From NCBI GenBank assembly GCA_045807945.1, contig JBJMGI010000110.1, positions 1 to 61,247 of the forward strand: DNA of 61,247 nt, read 5' to 3'. The notes under the pieces were generated by a model. The model had not been told where the DNA came from. It saw only the letters and a program-made list of their open reading frames with translations, and did not search any database. Shown here in pieces: positions 7,417 through 15,995 of this stretch. Within the stretch, counting starts at the first letter, position 1. Every line of letters begins with the position of its first letter. Source of the stretch: CAVQGF01 sp045807945 (GTDB lineage Bacteria; Acidobacteriota; Terriglobia; Terriglobales; Acidobacteriaceae). The translations under genes and the position numbers were made by a program.

Positions 7417-8046
7417 ATGGCGACGGTGGTCATTGGCGGACATTCGCGAAACTTGGGAAAGACGAGCGTGGTCGCCGGCTTGATCGCGGCCATGCCGGAG
7501 CTGCATTGGACGGCGGTAAAGATCACGCAGTTCGGGCATGGCGTCTGTTCTGTTAACGGCGAGAACTGCGATTGCGCTACCGACGAACACACGCAGGCGA
7601 TCTCCGAAGAAAAGAGCCGTGCCGGGGATTCAGATACTTCGCGGTTTCTTATCGCTGGAGCTGAGCGCTCCCTTTGGGTGCGGACAAAACAAGGGTGGCT
7701 CGCTGAAGCCATGCCTGATGTGCGCTCACGGCTAGCTGGTGCGGAAAACGTGATCATTGAGTCGAACAGCGTGATGAAATTCCTGCGGCCGGACCTTTAC
7801 ATTCCCGTGCTCGACTTCCATACCGCGGACTTCAAAGACTCCGCACGCGAGTTCCTCGATCGCGCTAATGCGGTGATCGTGCATGCTGGTCCTGGAACGC
7901 CGGAATGGAAAGATGTCTCATTGAAGCTGTTGCGCGGCAACAAGGTTTTTTCGATCACCCCTCCCGAGTATGTGACCCCGGAGTTGGTGGGGTTTGTGCG
8001 CGAGCACATTGCACAGCCGAGGACGCCTGTGCCACACAAAAACTAA
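7417..8046 (+). CDS. P-loop NTPase-like protein with cysteine cluster, function unknown
   Basis: A 209-residue protein with a phosphate-binding loop GGHSRNLGKTS at residues 7-17, most like the GTDTxVGKT loop of BioD/CobQ or MobB-type (SIMIBI) NTPases. A cysteine group Cys44-x6-Cys51-x-Cys53 follows, and IIESNSVMKF then LYIPVLDF resemble Walker B-side strands of MobB. The substrate cannot be told. It is 4 bases after lpxD, so it is probably co-transcribed. The last residues (QPRTPVPHKN) are encoded by a dispersed stem-loop repeat (8011-8037), so the C-terminus may have been extended by that element. The stop overlaps the convergent DehI-family gene by 4 bases. Confidence 0.85.
   Translation: MATVVIGGHSRNLGKTSVVAGLIAAMPELHWTAVKITQFGHGVCSVNGENCDCATDEHTQAISEEKSRAGDSDTSRFLIAGAERSLWVRTKQGWLAEAMPDVRSRLAGAENVIIESNSVMKFLRPDLYIPVLDFHTADFKDSAREFLDRANAVIVHAGPGTPEWKDVSLKLLRGNKVFSITPPEYVTPELVGFVREHIAQPRTPVPHKN
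8011..8037. repeat. Stem-loop repeat, copy 1 of 3 (inside coding end)
   Basis: GCACAGCCG (8011-8019), loop AGGA, then CGCCTGTGC (8024-8032), followed by CACAC. The stem has one mismatch compared with the perfect copy at 27738. This copy lies within the last codons of the P-loop gene. Confidence 0.75.
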
Positions 8047-8933
8047 GCGGCGAATTCCCGGTCAGATGTGGCTTTCGCGGTGCCGCCCTCGAACCCGATC
8101 TTGGCAGCGGCCACGTTCAGTATGAGTCCACTGAGAATGTTCTGAAAAATCTCGAAGATCCGTAGGGCGGACTCGAGCTGTTTTTCATCAACGTCGACGG
8201 ATTCAATCCATTCAGGGCTGAAATCGATCTTCGTTCTTAGTTCTTTCACCATAGCTTCTGACGATTCGCACAAGGCCCGCTGCTGCTCGCGATACGACGG
8301 CGCCTGCACGATGGGGCGCAAGGCCTTCCAATATTCCCGCAGGAAATCTGGCCAGCGGGCGAAAGCGCGATAGTCGGTGTTGACCACCGGAAGGTTCAGA
8401 GTGCGCTTCATTTCTTCATAAATCTTCTTTACCGGAGGCGCGGCCACGTTCTCCTCCACCAGAGTGGGCTTTTCGTGAAACCAGGGGTGATCGGCGCGCG
8501 TGTCCTGCTCCTGTGCGTCAGACCCAATTGGCTGCTCAAAGGCGAGGAGCTGTGCTGAGACGATAACCAGCAGCAAGGGATTGGTGTAGTTGAACAGATC
8601 GATGACATCGCCGAGCTGATGCTTCGCTCCTTCGCTGAAGCTCATCTCGGTGAGCGGCTCGCAAAGATCATTGATCTGGAAGTAGTTGTGCATCCGGGTG
8701 TAGGACTCGCCCCGCAACCGGTCGCCAAGCTGGAAGAACTGGTGGCTCGCCGCCAAAGACGAGAACGCACGCCAGTGGTGCTCAAGGAACTGCGGGTGTG
8801 CGGCGAGGGCTTGATAAAGGACAGGAACAAAGGGAATTCCGAGCGCCTGCTTGATCTCGGCGAATATCTCGCGCGTGCGGCCCTCCGCCTCTTTTTCGCG
8901 CACCAGCAGCAGCTTTCCCCGTCTTTCCGGCAT
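8043..8933 (-). CDS. DehI-family (2-haloacid dehalogenase group I) protein
   Basis: A 296-residue protein made of two related halves: EIFAEIKQALGIPFVPVLYQ (from about residue 22) and KIYEEMKRTLNLPVVNTDYR (from about 170), each followed by a HP/WP-FL-YW-type segment. This internal duplication is the hallmark of DehI, a dimeric all-helical dehalogenase acting on D- and L-2-haloacids without a covalent intermediate. Asn115 and Asp187 sit where DehI carries its reported key residues (Asn114, Asp189; from memory). The family also includes proteins with no proven substrate. It lies 41 bases downstream of cysteine dioxygenase on the same strand, so its natural role may not be haloacid breakdown. Confidence 0.88.
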   Translation of the reverse strand: MPERRGKLLLVREKEAEGRTREIFAEIKQALGIPFVPVLYQALAAHPQFLEHHWRAFSSLAASHQFFQLGDRLRGESYTRMHNYFQINDLCEPLTEMSFSEGAKHQLGDVIDLFNYTNPLLLVIVSAQLLAFEQPIGSDAQEQDTRADHPWFHEKPTLVEENVAAPPVKKIYEEMKRTLNLPVVNTDYRAFARWPDFLREYWKALRPIVQAPSYREQQRALCESSEAMVKELRTKIDFSPEWIESVDVDEKQLESALRIFEIFQNILSGLILNVAAAKIGFEGGTAKATSDREFAA

Positions 8934-8974
8934 ACCAGATTCGATGCAGGTAGGCGGCAGTCAGTGGCTAGTGG

Positions 8975-9592
8975 CTAGTCTTTGCTGGGATGGCCGTACT
9001 CAGTGGTGTAACGCAAGCTGCGGCGGAAGCAGCGCTGATGCTCCAGGTCGAAGGCAACGCAGGAGTCTATGGGCGGGGAGTAAACGTGCAGGCTGACAGC
9101 GCCGGCGCGGGCAGGATCGGCGTTCTCGATCTGGTGGATGGTCTGCAGCTTATCTACCGTGTTGACGTCGCCGCCGGGAACGCAGTGCATGGTGCCGATG
9201 CGCTCCATGTCGATCTGGGTGGCGCCGGCGAGGCAGTCGAGACCGACGACGTTCTGGTTCTCAGGCTTGTTACATTTCAAGTAGTGATAGTTGTGGACGT
9301 CCACTCCCCCCTGCGCCATCGACATCCACCCCAGCGAGCCATTATGGGTGTGCACGACGGTGCGCTGGCCGGGCAGCCAACAGATGGTCATGATCTCGAA
9401 GCGCGGGTCGCGATAAATGAGATTGCGGGTGTAATTGTCTTTGTTAAAGAAGATGTAAGGCTTGAGAGCCTCTGCGCTCAGACGCATGCTGTTGACGTAG
9501 TCGCAGACCAAGTCGCGCGTGATGAGCCCCTGCTCGATGGACTTGAGCCCTTCGATAAAATCCTCTACCGAGGTGCGCAGAGCATGGGCCAT
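8975..9592 (-). CDS. Cysteine dioxygenase family protein (cupin)
   Basis: A 205-residue cupin matching type I cysteine dioxygenase, which oxidises L-cysteine to cysteine sulfinate with a 3-His iron centre. Iron ligands fit His81, His83 (HTHNGSLGW) and His153 (TIHQIEN); the catalytic SxHxY set fits Ser167, His169 and Tyr171 (SLHVYSPP). The mammalian cross-linking Cys93 is replaced by Gly88, as in bacterial enzymes, so no Cys-Tyr cofactor is expected. It lies between an APC amino-acid permease upstream and a DehI-family gene downstream, all on one strand, suggesting a cysteine or related thiol substrate. A 3-mercaptopropionate-type activity is possible. Confidence 0.93.
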   Translation of the reverse strand: MAHALRTSVEDFIEGLKSIEQGLITRDLVCDYVNSMRLSAEALKPYIFFNKDNYTRNLIYRDPRFEIMTICWLPGQRTVVHTHNGSLGWMSMAQGGVDVHNYHYLKCNKPENQNVVGLDCLAGATQIDMERIGTMHCVPGGDVNTVDKLQTIHQIENADPARAGAVSLHVYSPPIDSCVAFDLEHQRCFRRSLRYTTEYGHPSKD

Positions 9593-9641
9593 GGGGCTAG
9601 CTTATTCCTCTGGGTGAGATGCAGGCAAACAGATTCCTGAT

Positions 9642-12056
9642 TTACGAAGGCCCAAGGATGGGCGGGTCTTTTTTCTTGCCGGCACCCGAGGTCTGCGCTG
9701 GAACGTCCGGGGCCCTGAAGATGCCGGTGCCATCCCCCTCATCAGGCGGAGCTTCCCCGGAACCGAAGCGCTTGTCAGAGCGTCCGCCTTTGCGCAACAA
9801 CTTGCGCGCTTCTTGCGGGTCGCGAGCATAGAGCTGGGCAAACTGGGTGAGCGCAGTGGATAAAACGTCGGAATGGTGGAGCTGGTCTGCGTCAATGTGC
9901 TTGGTGGCATCGAGCCAGAGGCGGTGGATAAGAGCGATGTCCTCGGCGCGAAGCTCGGGCGTGTGCGGGCCAATGCGCACGGTGTAGACGGAATCATCGG
10001 GCCGCACAACGTGGAAGACGAACTGCTGCTTGGGCTCTGGCATCGCCTCCCAGGCGCGGCCCAGGAAGAAAGCTTGCTCCTGCTCGGTCATCTTGCTGGA
10101 AAGACCGGCAACGATTTCCGATGAGTGAATGGAATTCGAGGTCTGCACGATCGCGGACCAAACGTCGCGCGCAGGAACCACCAGCAGCTCGATCCTTTTT
10201 CCGAAGCTTTCAGCGATGGCGACCGCCTTGGTGAAGAGCGTCTGCTCGAACTCGCTGAAAATCTGTTCCATCCTGAGGTCGGTTTCGGCGACGCCGGGCC
10301 CCTGCATGCGGGCGGCGAGCACCACGACATCCGTCTCATCCGTATCGACGCGCTCAAGGACCCAGCGCAGCTGGCTAAGGGTGTTGTAGTCGCGCACGGT
10401 GACCAGAATGTTTCCGGGGCGAATCCCGACAGCCTTGCCGTCAATCGTTTCCTGGTGCAGAAGCTGGAAGTGCTCCTGCATCTCGTGCTCTGCCGCAGCA
10501 TGCTTGCGCTTGTTGATGCGCTCGGAAACGTAGAAGACGAAAAAGAATGCCACTGTAAAAACGATTCCGGCGACCGTAGCCACGCTCTTGGTGAAGAGGT
10601 TCACGATGGCGGTAGAGAGCAGGACCAGGTGCACGGAAAGAATGCCGAGCGGGATCTCCACCCCGCCAATCCTGAGATTAGGCGGCATCTTCCAGCCGCG
10701 CTCGCCGGTGTACTTGAACCGCAGCACCAGGACCGCGAGGCTGTTGAAGGTGAAGCTCCAGATCACGCCGAAGGCGTACGCTTCGCCCAAGGTGTAGACA
10801 TCGCCGGCGCTGGCGATGATGGTGAACAGTTGCAGTCCAACAACCAGGTTGATAATGCGATAACTCGTCCCGAAACGGCGGTGTGGCTTTCGGAACCAGT
10901 CGGTGAGGACGCCGTCTTCCGAAACGCGGTTGAGCACGCCGTTGGAGCCGATGATGGCCGTGTTCACCGCACCCGAGAGAATGAGGAACCCGACGAAGAC
11001 GACGAAGACCTTGAATATCAGTTTAAGGACGTAAGGGCCGGCAAGATAAACCGCCATGCCGCTGATCATGTTGTCTTTGTAGCTGGCGCGAACGTCGTCG
11101 GGAATCAGCATCACCGCCAGCAGCGAGCAGATGCCGGTGAAGACGAAGCTAAAAACGGTTATGACGACCGCGGCTTTCTTCAGGTTCGGAAGTTTGGGAT
11201 GCTCGATCTCGCGGTTGACCTGTGCGAGCGATTCTTCGCCGCTCATCGCAAGAACGGAGTGGCCGAAGGCGATGATGATGCCGAGCAGGCCGAACCCTCG
11301 AGCAAGCTCCCAGCGACTGTGAGGGTTATCGGGATGGATGGGTTGAGCGAGGCCGTGCAGCCATCCGAGAGCGTCGCGACTGAAATGCAGGTTCTCTGGC
11401 GTGGGCAGCGGAGGCAGTGTGTAATGGCCGCGCGTCAGAGTGAACAGCGACCAAACCAGAAGAATGGCCACCATGGTCGAGGTGACCTTCATCACCGTGA
11501 GGGCTTTGTCGCTCGACTCCTCGATGCCTTTGGTGTTCTCCCACCAGTAGAAAAGAGTGATCGCCAGCGCGAAAAGCATAGCGAGAAAATTAGCCGGGAC
11601 GTGACCCAGCGACATTCCGATCGAGCGGTTGTGCGCGGCATCGATCAACTCGTTCACGAGTCCGCTGACGTAGTGGCCGGCCGAGACGCCGGATATCGGG
11701 CCAGTGAGGATGTAGTCGAACATCAGCGCCGAGACGCTGATCTTGGCGAACGTCGGTCCGAGTGCTTCTTTAACGTTCCTATACACGCCGCCGCGGGTGA
11801 ACATGGAGCAGCTCTCCACGTAGACCATGCGCACGCTTACCGCAAAACACATTACGCCCAGGATGAACCACGGCGCCGCCTTCCCTACCGCCTCTTCGGC
11901 GATACCCACGGCGTAAAACGCGGAGGAGCCGAGGTCGTTCAGAACGATGGCCGCCGCGCGCCAGAAGGAGATGAAGGTGAGCATCACCGAACTGGCTACG
12001 ACGATTCGTACTCGGTTGGAAGACCCTGGCGGAATTGCTTGTGAGCCGGCGGACAT
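9642..12056 (-). CDS. APC-superfamily amino acid permease with long cytoplasmic C-terminal domain
   Basis: An 804-residue protein. About residues 15-530 hold some twelve membrane segments typical of amino acid/polyamine/organocation permeases (for example NDLGSSAFYAVGIAEEAVGK, ILTGPISGVSAGHYVSGL, AFGHSVLAMSGEESLAQVNREIEHP). The last 260 residues are soluble and include alternating strands such as GNILVTVRDYNTL and TDVVVLAARMQGPG, which resemble a universal-stress-like fold attached to some APC transporters. The C-terminal tail is rich in Gly, Ser and Lys. The substrate is unknown; the cysteine dioxygenase 49 bases downstream hints at a sulfur amino acid. It starts at ATG 12056. Confidence 0.93.
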   Translation of the reverse strand: MSAGSQAIPPGSSNRVRIVVASSVMLTFISFWRAAAIVLNDLGSSAFYAVGIAEEAVGKAAPWFILGVMCFAVSVRMVYVESCSMFTRGGVYRNVKEALGPTFAKISVSALMFDYILTGPISGVSAGHYVSGLVNELIDAAHNRSIGMSLGHVPANFLAMLFALAITLFYWWENTKGIEESSDKALTVMKVTSTMVAILLVWSLFTLTRGHYTLPPLPTPENLHFSRDALGWLHGLAQPIHPDNPHSRWELARGFGLLGIIIAFGHSVLAMSGEESLAQVNREIEHPKLPNLKKAAVVITVFSFVFTGICSLLAVMLIPDDVRASYKDNMISGMAVYLAGPYVLKLIFKVFVVFVGFLILSGAVNTAIIGSNGVLNRVSEDGVLTDWFRKPHRRFGTSYRIINLVVGLQLFTIIASAGDVYTLGEAYAFGVIWSFTFNSLAVLVLRFKYTGERGWKMPPNLRIGGVEIPLGILSVHLVLLSTAIVNLFTKSVATVAGIVFTVAFFFVFYVSERINKRKHAAAEHEMQEHFQLLHQETIDGKAVGIRPGNILVTVRDYNTLSQLRWVLERVDTDETDVVVLAARMQGPGVAETDLRMEQIFSEFEQTLFTKAVAIAESFGKRIELLVVPARDVWSAIVQTSNSIHSSEIVAGLSSKMTEQEQAFFLGRAWEAMPEPKQQFVFHVVRPDDSVYTVRIGPHTPELRAEDIALIHRLWLDATKHIDADQLHHSDVLSTALTQFAQLYARDPQEARKLLRKGGRSDKRFGSGEAPPDEGDGTGIFRAPDVPAQTSGAGKKKDPPILGPS

Positions 12057-12173
12057 TAGAGAGGATTCAAGCCAGCGGTGGTTTGCGCGCTCTTGCTTGC
12101 CAAATGACGAGTCTACGCTTGCGGTTGGGGAGCGTCAACGGAGGCCAACGCGCACGTTTGCTAAACTCACTCG

Positions 12174-13796
12174 GTGCGCCGAATCCCCTCGCAAGCCTGG
12201 CTGCTCGCAATCCTTTCGGGCATTCTTCAGGTCTTAATCTTCCCTTCTCCTTCATTCGCATTCCTCGCTTGGGTGGCGCTCGCACCGCTGCTGATCGCGA
12301 TCCTGCGAAACGGTTCGGTGAATGGCGAAGTGCTGAGCGCTTCCGGCGAGAGCGTGAGTGCGATCACTGGATTCCAGGCGTTCTGGTTGGGATACGTGTG
12401 CGGCATCGTGTGGTATCTCGGCAGCTGCTACTGGATGTACAACACGATGCATCTTTACGGCGGATTGTCGCCGATTGTGTCAGTCGCCGTCGTGCTGCTC
12501 TTCGCTCTGTACCTTGCGCTCTATCACGGAACCTTCGCGGCGTTGCTTGCGAGGATTGCGGAGCCCCGAGGAGATCTCAACGATCCGCGGACGCGGCAGA
12601 GGGCGATGCGCCGGGCGCTCTACGCGATACCGTTCTTGTGGGTGGCGATCGAACTCGCTCGCGCCGAGATCACCGCAGTTCCCTGGGACCTGCTGGGAAC
12701 CAGCCAGGTGGGCAATATTCCCCTGGCGTTCGTGTCACGATGGACCGGTGTGTACGGCGTCTCGTTCGCGATCGCATTGGTCAACACCGCGTTCGCGGCC
12801 GCGTTGCTGGCCCACGCACGACGCCGGCATGAGTTGCTGGGAGTGGCGCTGGTGGCTGCCATCATCTTCCAGGCGGGAGTCTTGATCAAGCCGCGGCCTT
12901 CGCGCTGGACGCATAAGGCGATGCTGGTGCAGGCGAACATCCCAGTGCTCAACGAAGGATGGACGGTCGATTACTTCGACAAAATCATCAAGGACCTGCA
13001 GTCCGCGAGCACGTTCGTGGATAACAGCGAGCCGCATCCCGCGCCTCGACTGATCGTGTGGCCGGAGTCGCCCGCACCGTTCTACATTCCTGATCCCAAA
13101 TTCCGGCAGGCGCTGGCCGACGTGGCCCAGAGTCAAAAAGCCTACGTGCTTGCCGGTAGCCTTGGCGTGGACCATCCCGAAGGACGAGATGCTGTCTCCG
13201 CGCTGTTGAATTCCGCAGTGCTCACCAAGCCGGATGGCAGCCTGGGACTGCGCTACGACAAGATCCATCTGGTGCCGTTCGGCGAATATGTTCCCTTCAA
13301 GCGTTTGTTTAGCTTTGCCGGCAAGATCACGAAAGAGGTTGGCGATTTCAGTCCCGGCCGCGAGCGCACGATCTTCGAACTCGATGGCCACAAAGTCGGC
13401 GTGTTCATCTGCTACGAGTCGATATTTCCGGACGAGATCCGGCTGTTTCCGAAGCGTGGGGCCGAAGTGCTGGTCAACATCTCGAATGACGGATGGTACG
13501 GCGAGAGCGGCGCTCCCGGTCAGCACCTGAACCAAGCCCGTATGCGCGCTATCGAGAACAACCGCTGGGTGCTGCGGGCGACGAACAGCGGCTTCACCGC
13601 GGCCATCGATCCTTTCGGCAGGCTGGTGGATGAGGCGCCTCGGAATGTGCGCCGCGGGATGGAGGGGCATTACGCCTTCATCTCCGAGCCAACGTTCTAT
13701 GCCAAGCACGGAGATTGGTTCGCGTATCTGTGCGCGGTGGTTGCGGCGATTGCGCTGCTGGTGAGGTTCAGGGTAAGAGGTGGGGTGCTGCGCTAG
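12174..13796 (+). CDS. lnt: Apolipoprotein N-acyltransferase
   Basis: A 540-residue Lnt. The N-terminal half (about 1-245) has several membrane helices; the C-terminal part is a nitrilase-type domain with the catalytic triad Glu298 (WPESPAPF), Lys363 (RYDKIHLVPFGEYVPF) and Cys413 (ICYESIFPDEIR). Lnt adds the third acyl chain to the N-terminal Cys of lipoproteins in the inner membrane, which fits the lipoproteins in this window. It begins with GTG at 12174 with no strong ribosome-binding site directly upstream, so the exact start is uncertain. prfB begins 23 bases after it. Confidence 0.96.
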   Translation: MRRIPSQAWLLAILSGILQVLIFPSPSFAFLAWVALAPLLIAILRNGSVNGEVLSASGESVSAITGFQAFWLGYVCGIVWYLGSCYWMYNTMHLYGGLSPIVSVAVVLLFALYLALYHGTFAALLARIAEPRGDLNDPRTRQRAMRRALYAIPFLWVAIELARAEITAVPWDLLGTSQVGNIPLAFVSRWTGVYGVSFAIALVNTAFAAALLAHARRRHELLGVALVAAIIFQAGVLIKPRPSRWTHKAMLVQANIPVLNEGWTVDYFDKIIKDLQSASTFVDNSEPHPAPRLIVWPESPAPFYIPDPKFRQALADVAQSQKAYVLAGSLGVDHPEGRDAVSALLNSAVLTKPDGSLGLRYDKIHLVPFGEYVPFKRLFSFAGKITKEVGDFSPGRERTIFELDGHKVGVFICYESIFPDEIRLFPKRGAEVLVNISNDGWYGESGAPGQHLNQARMRAIENNRWVLRATNSGFTAAIDPFGRLVDEAPRNVRRGMEGHYAFISEPTFYAKHGDWFAYLCAVVAAIALLVRFRVRGGVLR

Positions 13797-13819
13797 CAGT
13801 TTGTTAAAATTGTACTTTC

Positions 13820-14933
13820 ATGACCACTCTCTCCATCGAAGAGCTCGAACGCGAGTACGCTCCCGTGCGGCAGAAGATCGCCGACCTGCGGAGCTATCTT
13901 TGACGCGCCCAAACTCCGCGCGCAACTAGCAGAAGTCGAAAAGAAAGTCGCTGACCCGAACCTGTGGTCTGATCCACAGCAGTCGCAGACTGTGATGCGC
14001 GAGCGAAAGCGGCTTGAAGACCTGCTCGCCACCGAAACCGATCTCGAGCGGCGGGTAGGCGATGTCTCCGCCTACTTCGATCTTGGACGCGAAGGTGAGG
14101 ACGTCTCCGCCGATCTCAAGCGCGACCTCGATTCCCTGCGCGAGCTGACCGAGCGGATCGAGACCGAGGTTCTGCTCTCGGGTCCGAACGACGAACGCAA
14201 CGCCATTGTCACCATTCATCCTGGAGCTGGCGGAACAGAATCGCAGGATTGGGCGGAGATGCTGCTGCGCATGTATCTGCGTTGGGCGGAGCGGCAGAGA
14301 TTCAAAGCTGAGGTGAACGAATATCAACCGGGTGAAGAGGCGGGGCTGAAATCGGCGACGTTCACCGTCACAGGAAGGTATGCCTTCGGAATGCTATCCA
14401 GCGAAGTCGGCGTGCACCGGCTGGTGCGCATCTCCCCGTTCGATCAGGCAAAGCGGCGGCATACGTCTTTCGCCAGCGTCTTCGTGGCTCCGGAGATCGA
14501 CGACTCGATCCAGATCGACATCAAGCCCGACGACATACGGATAGACACCTACCGCTCGGGCGGCAAGGGTGGGCAGCACGTTAACACCACCGATTCGGCG
14601 GTGCGCATCACGCACATCCCCACCGGGATCGTCGCCAGTTGCCAGAACGAGCGCTCGCAGCACAAGAATAAAGAACGCGCGATGAAGATGTTGAAGTCGA
14701 AGATCTACGAGTTCGAGCTGGAGAAAAAGCAGGAAGCGACCAAGAAGCTGGAAGACTCAAAGCTGGATATTGATTTTGGTTCGCAGATCCGGTCGTACGT
14801 TCTGCACCCTTACCGGCTGATCAAAGACCATCGCACCAAGTTCGAGGTGGGCGATGTGGACCGCGTTCTCGACGGCGATCTGGCGCCGTTTATTCGGAGC
14901 TACCTGCTTGCCCGTCGCGACGAGAAGAGATAG
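13820..14933 (+). CDS. prfB: Peptide chain release factor 2, with programmed +1 frameshift
   Basis: RF2 (370 residues after the shift) recognises UGA and UAA. The zero frame from ATG 13820 gives 27 codons then an in-frame TGA at 13901-13903. Shifting +1 at CTTTGAC continues at GAC 13902 into the long frame that ends at 14933. The sequence TATCTTTGAC matches the classical RF2 slip site, and GGAG at 13890-13893 provides the upstream Shine-Dalgarno-like element. The product has the SPF anticodon-like motif (ISPFDQAKRRH) and the GGQ hydrolysis motif (GGKGGQHVN). Low RF2 makes ribosomes pause at TGA and slip, so synthesis is self-limiting. It is 23 bases after lnt. Confidence 0.97.
13890..13904 (+). 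promoter_or_regulatory. RF2 programmed +1 frameshift site
   Basis: GGAG (13890-13893), a four-base spacer CTAT, then CTT TGA C. The ribosome reads CTT, meets TGA, and slips one base forward to read GAC. The TGA is decoded by the gene's own product, giving autoregulation. Confidence 0.95.
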
Positions 14934-15180
14934 CGATCGTGGGCCCCATGGCGCGCTTGCGAGAGCGCATCCAAACGTCCAGCTCTTCTGGAAAAGCGAA
15001 GACCGGGCTGCGATCCCCAGGACGAGGCCGGCGAACCGGTAGCCCAGAGTTTCTCTCCCAGCGCTGCACCGTGCGCACGCCGCGCTTCAGATAGCTTGCG
15101 ATTTCCTTCCACGATTGCAAAGTATTGCTGCGTAATTCCGGGCGCGAACCATCGTTCACTCCGACTTGCTGCGAACTCAT
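14890..15180 (-). CDS. Small HTH protein (AlpA/excisionase-like fold)
   Basis: A 96-residue protein with a MerR/excisionase-like winged HTH: SWKEIASYLKRGVRTVQRWE followed by GLPVRRPRPG and VFAFPEELDVWMRSR (about residues 23-72). Such domains occur in acidobacterial regulators, usually at the N-terminus of larger proteins; here it stands alone. Its ATG overlaps the TGA of the upstream receiver gene (ATGA, 15177-15180), pointing to translational coupling and a joint role. The last 44 bases overlap the end of prfB on the opposite strand. The start has GAGGCAAGA upstream. What it controls is unknown. Confidence 0.8.
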   Translation of the reverse strand: MSSQQVGVNDGSRPELRSNTLQSWKEIASYLKRGVRTVQRWERNSGLPVRRPRPGDRSPVFAFPEELDVWMRSRKRAMGPTIAISSRRDGQAGSSE

Positions 15181-15722
15181 GCTCTTGCCTCGTTTCGTCC
15201 AAGCGGTGTATGTGGCCCGGTGAAGAAAGTCTTGATCTTAGCTACGAGGTCGCGCGGCTCAACCGGCTTGGACAGCAGTTCGAAGTTGTAGCCTGCCCGT
15301 CGTGAATCTTGCATCAGGGACTCGGCGACAGAAACTTCGCCGGAAAGCAGCAGGATGCGGCATGCAGGCAGCTCATTCTTGATGCGCATGCAGGTATCCA
15401 CTCCGTTCACACCGGGCATCATCACGTCGCTGAGGACAAGGTCAGGAGAAAACGTCTCCGCAGCGGCGATTGCGTCGTCAGAATTATTTGCCCCGAAAGA
15501 TTGGTAGCCATTCCGATGTAGAAGCTTCGCCAAAGACACCGCGATGGCTTCATTGTCATCCACAACCAGCACCTTCAAGCGTTTCCGCTTCGGCACCGGT
15601 TGGGTGGAAATGCGACGCCTGGAAGCTCGCTTCCCAAACTTCGATCCCTTTACCGCATGCAGCGGAATGGATTCGATCGGAATGATCTCAAAAACGGTCC
15701 TGGTGATTTTTCCGTTACTCAT
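15177..15722 (-). CDS. Stand-alone response regulator receiver protein
   Basis: A 181-residue protein with a basic N-terminal extension of about 48 residues (RKSx-type, ending PKRKRLK) and one canonical receiver domain: VVDDNE acidic pair, VLSDVMMPGVNG phospho-acceptor Asp, SGE for the Thr/Ser position and the conserved Lys in SKPVEP. No output domain follows, so it is a CheY-like or Spo0F-like signal carrier. The next gene, overlapping by 4 bases, encodes a small DNA-binding HTH protein, so the pair could be a split regulator. The divergent intergenic region upstream has four CGTTA(A/G) repeats. Confidence 0.93.
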   Translation of the reverse strand: MSNGKITRTVFEIIPIESIPLHAVKGSKFGKRASRRRISTQPVPKRKRLKVLVVDDNEAIAVSLAKLLHRNGYQSFGANNSDDAIAAAETFSPDLVLSDVMMPGVNGVDTCMRIKNELPACRILLLSGEVSVAESLMQDSRRAGYNFELLSKPVEPRDLVAKIKTFFTGPHTPLGRNEARA

Positions 15723-15850
15723 ATGCTCACTTCCACTTACAGCCTAGCAATGAGGGCCTGGTTCGGGGAGATTCTTTAAAACAATCTTAGGTGGGGGATA
15801 GTTCAGCATTGGGGAGCTATTTGCTTTATTTTCAAACGATTACTGCCAGC

Positions 15851-15915
15851 CGTTAATGGCGAGAGCTAATGTTCGTTAGTGCACACAATAACAATTACGT
15901 TAACGATACGTTAAT
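15851..15915. promoter_or_regulatory. Candidate regulatory site: four CGTTA(A/G) repeats
   Basis: CGTTAA at 15851, CGTTAG at 15874, CGTTAA at 15898 and CGTTAA at 15909 all point the same way, at 23, 24 and 11 bases apart; CGTTAACG at 15898-15905 is itself palindromic. The repeats lie in an AT-rich 273-base divergent region between the receiver gene (minus) and the 93-residue protein gene (plus). The spacing near whole helical turns suggests a protein-binding site, but this is inference. Confidence 0.4.
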
Positions 15916-15995
15916 TTCTTGCATCGGTACTTTTACGGTGCTAGATTTGTTCCTCACCAGAGCACCTGAATCGGCGATTTTTTCGCGAGGAAATC

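Noticed and set aside
10125..12044. 639-codon open frame on the plus strand
   Set aside because: Antisense to the APC permease; the translation is rich in charged residues with no domain, a typical GC-rich shadow frame.
12735..13709. 324-codon open frame on the minus strand
   Set aside because: Antisense to lnt, whose catalytic triad is intact.
13992..14933. prfB starting at the internal ATG 13992
   Set aside because: The conserved N-terminal part lies upstream and is joined by the frameshift.
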